Shown: one piece after another, positions 6,370 to 9,155 of the stretch
How the letters are laid out: each line of letters opens with the position of its first letter
Position numbering within the stretch: the first letter of the stretch is position 1
From: JAVVXB01 sp036651815
GTDB taxonomy: Bacteria; Bacillota; Clostridia; Christensenellales; CAG-138
DNA length: 9,155 bases
NCBI GenBank assembly: GCA_036651815.1
Contig: JAVVXB010000045.1
Coordinates: 1 to 9,155 of the forward strand
Reading direction: 5' to 3'
Notes under the pieces: model-generated
Databases searched by the model: none
Seen by the model: the letters and a program-made list of their open reading frames with translations, nothing else
Told to the model about the DNA's origin: nothing
Program-made: the position numbers and the translations under genes

Positions 6370-6646
6370 GTTCAAGCGAAGAATTCACTGACTGGCAGTA
6401 AATCTCTGAATGTTGCGTTCACAAATACCCCCAACTCAGCAGAGAACCAGTGAAAAGTCGTGATCCTGAAATGCACCAAACGTATTGCGACCGCTATGCT
6501 CAAACGACCTGTTAACAGATTTTCAGTTTGTTGAGTATGACATGAAAAACGAATGGCACTTTTTGGTAATGACACCTGTAGTCGCGGATGCCGGCGTCGA
6601 CTATGTCATTGAGGTGACAACGACGGTGCAAACGCACATGATATGA
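6370..6646 (+). pseudogene. IS5-family transposase remnant
   Basis: Pieces of a DDE transposase in three reading frames. Frame one reads SLNVAFTNTPNSAENQ (6403-6450, then TGA), matching the family's VDATIINAPSSTKN stretch. Frame two reads RDPEMHQT (6459-6482), an exact-looking match to the RDPEMHQTKKGNQWYFG motif. After about 59 unexplained bases, frame three reads KNEWHF, VVADAG, YVIEVTTTVQTHM (6542-6643, then TGA), matching WHFGMKAHIGVDAxxGLVHTVxxTxANVHD. At least two frameshifts and an insertion make it nonfunctional. The match is by motif memory and should be checked with a translated search. Confidence 0.65.
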
Positions 6647-7122
6647 CGCACGTACATATGTGGGTAAATCTACGATCTTGATCATAAACTCCCTATTTGC
6701 ACTTTAGCGCGTGCGTTTTCATCAGCGAGTCCTTCTCAACTTGATTTCACAAACTATTGCGGCGCATTTGTCAAAAAAAGAAATTGCAGCACGAAAGCCC
6801 GCAGACCAGAACCGATATGACGTTTCCGTCGATGCACCCAATGTGCCTGTTTCATTTATCACCGCCGGCGGAGATGCTACATGTGTTTTCATATACGCAT
6901 GCAAGGTTTCCGCCTTTCAGTTATTAAAAACAACGAAAAAATATGGAAGCGTCATGCAGTTCCCCGTTAGACTTTTATTCGGGCTGAGGTGTAATTGCTC
7001 AAAAGCGCATTTTACGTTTGTATGCGTTTTTTTGAAATTAGCAACAAAAAAGAGTGCTTTGACTGGTTCATCTGTTGTATTGGCAAACCGAAAACAGTCC
7101 ATGATACCTGCAATAATCGATA
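6647..7122. other. About 475 bp without a recognisable gene
   Basis: The plus strand is open in one frame from 6711 to 7205 (164 codons), but its translation has no family signature, no ribosome binding site and low-complexity composition. Given IS5 debris to the left and a frameshifted gene to the right, this is probably decayed insertion-sequence DNA. I see no RNA gene or strong repeat. Confidence 0.5.
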
Positions 7123-7200
7123 GCGCATTGCAGAGAAATGGGGAGGAGGGAGCGCATATGACACCAAAACAAGATATTCATGCGCATTGCAGAGAAATGG
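7123..7200 (+). repeat. 19-bp direct repeat, 59 bp apart
   Basis: GCGCATTGCAGAGAAATGG occurs at 7123-7141 and again at 7182-7200. The right copy is coding sequence (RIAEKW) of the hypothetical pseudogene; the left copy is just before its ribosome binding site. A local duplication seems the simplest explanation. Confidence 0.85.
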
Positions 7201-7594
7201 ATTGACCTGTTCCGTAATAATAGAACAGTTGCTCGTACAGTTACAGATTCTGCTTTTGCGAACGATTGCTCCGCTCTCGACTTTCAAATGGACTGCAGGT
7301 ATGACTTTGAAGCTATCTGTCCGAAAAGCAATGCTTTCAACGATTCTCAAGAACTCGATAAAACAATAGCTGTTGTCGATGATATTTCTCTCTTTGAGTC
7401 AGCTATATTCTCAAAGTGTCGGTATCTTACACATTGGGCAGGCCCCGGCGAGGATATCCTTTCTTTTTGGGAATCGCTCATGGTTTATCATTGCTCGCGG
7501 CAAATTGGTGCGTATTACAGCTGATTGCAATGCGAGATTCTTTATTTTCAAGGACATCGCCAAAATAAAAATTATCTCACATAACATCTGTTAG
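7158..7594 (+). pseudogene. Frameshifted hypothetical protein gene
   Basis: A start ATG at 7158 follows GGAGGAGGG closely and begins MTPKQDI. The reading then shifts to the frame of MRIAEKWIDLFRNNRTVARTV (from 7180), with a Cys-rich middle (ANDCSALDFQMDCRYDF), SNAFNDSQELDKTI, and FESAIFSKCRYLTHWAGPGEDIL. A second shift near 7450-7470 moves to the frame that reads NRSWFIIARGKLVRIT and ends at 7594. Joined together these give one plausible protein of about 140 residues resembling short hypothetical proteins in Clostridia (motif like SAIFSKWRYxTHWA, ENRxWFIIALxRL). Function is unknown. Two frameshifts in 440 bp argue it is dead unless sequencing errors are responsible. Confidence 0.6.
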
Positions 7595-7613
7595 GGATCC
7601 TGCGAAAACATAC

Positions 7614-8186
7614 TTGAATCGCAGCAACGACGAAATGTATATCGAGAGTCAGGAACAGCGGGCTCTCGAGAGAAAGGTCCGGGAAAGCAAGCGCACTTGC
7701 GCCGCATACGATACTGCTATGAAAAATGCGGGCACGGATGAGGACAGGTCCTATTACCGTCAGCGATTCAATAGAACTGCGGTAACACTCAAAAAGCGCG
7801 AGGCTGCGCTAAGAGAATTTGCGGAGAAAACCGGACGAAGGATTGAGACGGATCGAACGATGGTTGGCGGCTTTGGAAGGAGACAGAGCGCAAAGGCCGT
7901 GTACGCGGCAAAGCACCCAACTTTTCAGATAAACCTACAGTTATTCGGCCGCCCTGATTATACAAAACAGTCCGTTGCGAGCATTGAGAAGGGCATCAGC
8001 TCCTTGCACAGCAGGATTTCGGAGCATAACGCAAAGATCAACGTGCCAAGCCTATTCGTTCCGAGCTGGGACGCGCTTGACCCGAGACGGCAGCAGGGAT
8101 TGATTAAACACTGGCAGAAAGAGGTCAAGAATTTCGAGACCCAGATACTTGATATGACAGAAGAGTTAAGCAGGAGGAACATATGA
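7614..8186 (+). CDS. Prophage minor capsid protein, C-terminal fragment with NLQLFG module
   Basis: A 190-residue open frame, probably a 5'-truncated gene. Residues 8-105 (QRALERKVRESKRTCAAYD, LKKREAALREFAEKTGR, TMVGGFGRRQSAKAVYAAK) match the C-terminal end of phage minor capsid protein 2 (Phage_min_cap2). Residues 106-190 start with INLQLFGRPDYTKQ and contain PSWDALDPRRQQGLIKHWQKEVKNFETQI, a helical module seen after or within Firmicutes head-protein genes. The N-terminal bulk of a normal minor capsid protein is missing; the only start codons are TTG 7614 and ATG 7635, both without a ribosome binding site, and the frame is open back only to 7569. The join near 7600 marks the edge of the prophage remnant. 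It overlaps the next gene by four bases. Confidence 0.65.
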   Translation: MNRSNDEMYIESQEQRALERKVRESKRTCAAYDTAMKNAGTDEDRSYYRQRFNRTAVTLKKREAALREFAEKTGRRIETDRTMVGGFGRRQSAKAVYAAKHPTFQINLQLFGRPDYTKQSVASIEKGISSLHSRISEHNAKINVPSLFVPSWDALDPRRQQGLIKHWQKEVKNFETQILDMTEELSRRNI

Positions 8187-8374
8187 ACGAGGATACTGCA
8201 AAACTGGCATTGGATTGGATTGTCGGCACCATCAATGACCGGCAAAAAGATGCCGAAAAAGACGCAGGTGACCATAAGGGCGACGCTTTCAAGTCCGGCA
8301 TGGCGCAAGCGTATTTCGAGGTCATGGACATCATTCGCAGTCGCGTGAAGGTTGCCGAAGACATGTCGAAGTAG
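8183..8374 (+). CDS. Small phage protein of unknown function
   Basis: A 63-residue hydrophilic, helix-rich protein (NEDTAKLALDWIVGTINDRQ, AYFEVMDIIRSRVKVAEDM). It starts in an ATGA overlap with the preceding frame and has an excellent AGGAGG five bases before the ATG. There is no domain I recognise. Position between a minor capsid gene and a scaffold-like gene is typical of short structural-module proteins in siphophages. A terminator follows 24 bp after the stop, so this was the last gene of its transcript. Confidence 0.7.
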   Translation: MNEDTAKLALDWIVGTINDRQKDAEKDAGDHKGDAFKSGMAQAYFEVMDIIRSRVKVAEDMSK

Positions 8375-8398
8375 CAACTGAACAGCCCCAATAATTAG

Positions 8399-8425
8399 GC
8401 ACCGAGCTTTTGCCGGTGCTTTTTT
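8399..8425 (+). terminator. Rho-independent terminator after the phage head genes
   Basis: Stem GCACCG (8399-8404) and CGGTGC (8414-8419), a 9-base loop, then six T residues (8420-8425). It lies 24 bp past the stop of the 63-residue gene. Confidence 0.9.
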
Positions 8426-8440
8426 ATACTCCAAATTATG

Positions 8441-8505
8441 CTGCCAACAGGCGTAAGAGCGTTGGAGCCGCATGGGAGCGAACCTGTTACAAAGCGTAGC
8501 GGCAG
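8441..8505 (+). ncRNA. Structured leader candidate before the scaffold-like gene
   Basis: Four pairings fit in 65 bases: CTGCC 8441-8445 with GGCAG 8501-8505; CCAAC 8444-8448 with GTTGG 8461-8465; GCCGC 8467-8471 with GCGGC 8499-8503; and AACAGG 8446-8451 with CCTGTT 8483-8488. The second and fourth exclude each other, as do the first and third, so two alternative folds exist. It sits between a terminator and the AAGG ribosome binding site of the ATG at 8520. It resembles no riboswitch I know. Confidence 0.4.
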
Positions 8506-8519
8506 AAGAAAGGACACAC

Positions 8520-8576
8520 ATGAAGCGCGAATTTCTCACCGACCTATTCAAGAAGCACTTCAATTATGACCCGTGA
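8520..8576 (+). pseudogene. Truncated start of a phage scaffold-like gene
   Basis: AAAGG stands six bases before an ATG that reads MKREFLTDLFKKHFNYDP and then stops after 18 codons. The MKREFL opening is like that of phage scaffolding/GP20 proteins, which follow the minor capsid genes in such modules, and position supports this. Bases 8577-8841 beyond it hold only short frames (for example YGDGVTYTNTRTKNFKNRG near 8650-8710) and no gene that I can support. Confidence 0.4.
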
Positions 8577-8841
8577 TCAATGCCTGATGATGAAGCTGAA
8601 CAGCATATTATCATCAAAGCGGATGTCGGCGTGTCTATTTTTTTCATATGTCTATGGAGATGGCGTAACGTACACCAATACCCGCACAAAGAATTTTAAA
8701 AATCGGGGTTAAAAAGGTTGCACATATTTTGAAAATTATCGTTAGCTAATTTTCTGACGTATCTGATATATCGTTTTTCATCGATGTTGGTGATTGGAAC
8801 ATGCCGCCTGCAACGGCGCAACCTGAAGTCCACTAAACGCA

Positions 8842-9060
8842 CTAATTGGTAGAACATTGCGCCACTTCCCGATTAAATAATGATGCCGCCTGATCTTTGG
8901 CACTCAGGAGATCTGGTGTGTCAATCTGCGGCCATCCAACTTGAATAGTAGACTCGTTCCAACAAATAGAACCTTCATCCTCAGGATGATAAAAATCATC
9001 GCATTTGTATATAAACTCTGCTGCAGGATACGAGGTAAGAGACAGCATAAAAAATGTCAA
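8842..9060 (-). pseudogene. rfbC: dTDP-4-dehydrorhamnose 3,5-epimerase, C-terminal fragment
   Basis: Seventy-two codons match the C-terminal third of RmlC/RfbC, the cupin enzyme of the dTDP-L-rhamnose pathway for cell-surface polysaccharides. Visible signatures: FFMLSLTSYPAAEFIYKCDDFY (family GFLVLSDxAEFxYKCTDYY), HPEDEGSICWN (family PEDEGGIxWNDP), VGWP and LLSAKDQ (family LSEKD). The N-terminal two thirds with the catalytic His are missing; an in-frame TAA stands just before the TTG at 9060 and there is no ribosome binding site. The gene was cut near 9061. Part of this fragment is duplicated, inverted, at 3656-3705. Confidence 0.85.
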
Positions 9061-9071
9061 TTATTTTTCAC
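9022..9071 (-). repeat. Right copy of the 50-bp inverted repeat
   Basis: Reverse complement matches 3656-3705 at 46 of 50 positions. Here about the inner 39 bases belong to the rfbC fragment and the outer 11 to the sequence that replaced the lost rfbC 5' part. Confidence 0.85.
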
Positions 9072-9079
9072 AATACCCG

Positions 9080-9108
9080 TTGACAATATTCGCAAGCTGA
9101 GCTATACT
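9080..9108 (+). promoter_or_regulatory. Strong sigma-A promoter reading out of the window
   Basis: A perfect -35 TTGACA (9080-9085), a 17-base spacer and TATACT (9103-9108, five of six). Transcription would begin near 9115 and continue to the right, away from the rfbC fragment. Confidence 0.85.
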
Positions 9109-9155
9109 AGCAAAGCTGTCCGAGGGAACGCAGAGCGCCGGGAAACAAGAAAAGA
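9109..9155 (+). other. Start of an untranslated leader, possibly T-box-like
   Basis: The bases after the promoter are purine-rich and have no start codon. A GCAGAGCGCCGGG stretch (about 9130-9142) is reminiscent of the AGAGAGCCGGG part of T-box stem I, but the window ends before any specifier loop or antiterminator could be seen. This is only a suggestion. Confidence 0.25.

Noticed and set aside
5822..6388. 188-codon open frame on the minus strand
   Set aside because: Antisense to the RraB-type gene; its start lies in IS debris and the product matches nothing.
6711..7205. Open frame of 164 codons on the plus strand
   Set aside because: No ribosome binding site, no family signature, and it overlaps the start of the frameshifted gene at 7158 in decayed DNA.
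7958..8563. 201-codon open frame on the minus strand
   Set aside because: Antisense to the phage genes and runs through their terminator; no ribosome binding site.

Overview
The window looks like an accessory region of a low-to-mid GC member of the Bacillota, probably Clostridia. The reasons are strong GGAGG ribosome binding sites, sigma-A type promoters (one is TTGACA-17-TATACT), IS256 and IS5 debris, and a siphophage-type prophage remnant with Firmicutes-style head proteins. This is inferred from gene content; no rRNA or other marker is present.

Layout. (1) 1-745, minus strand: wreck of an IS256-family transposase gene with in-frame stops, a frameshift and a large internal deletion, a hairpin over its ribosome binding site, and a possible terminal repeat. 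(2) 896-3139, minus strand: an intact three-gene operon, read right to left: a GTG-started multi-pass membrane protein (DUF2975-like C-terminus), a 76-residue Cro/CI-type helix-turn-helix regulator, and a lipoprotein. The AT-rich promoter carries two matching dyads (TTATTG-N5-CAATAA core) 42 bp apart around the -35/-10 region, a good candidate operator for the small regulator. (3) 3280-3621, minus strand: the 3' end of a second, different IS256-type transposase, followed by a stem-loop. (4) 3641-3705: a 30-bp palindrome and a 50-bp sequence that recurs inverted at 9022-9071; both copies derive partly from the dTDP-4-dehydrorhamnose 3,5-epimerase gene (rfbC/rmlC).

(5) 3713-6322, plus strand: promoter, dyad and a translationally coupled gene pair. 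The first encodes a compact 598-residue alanyl-tRNA synthetase that keeps the catalytic, tRNA-recognition and editing modules but lacks the beta-barrel before the editing domain and the C-terminal C-Ala domain. The second encodes a DUF695-RraB-type fusion of unknown role. This is the most interesting intact unit in the window. (6) 6323-7594: IS5-family debris beginning right at the stop codon of the RraB gene, about 500 bp without a recognisable gene, and a frameshifted hypothetical gene. (7) 7614-8576: prophage remnant with the C-terminal part of a minor capsid protein, a 63-residue phage protein, a clear terminator, a structured leader and a broken scaffold-like gene. (8) 8842-9155: a 5'-truncated rfbC fragment on the minus strand and a strong rightward promoter whose transcript leaves the window.

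Overall, two functional cassettes (the regulator/membrane/lipoprotein operon and the alaS-RraB pair) lie between decayed insertion sequences and phage parts. The inverted rfbC-derived repeats around 3656-9071 suggest that the second cassette was inserted or rearranged as a block. Family assignments come from reading the translations by eye; no database search was run.
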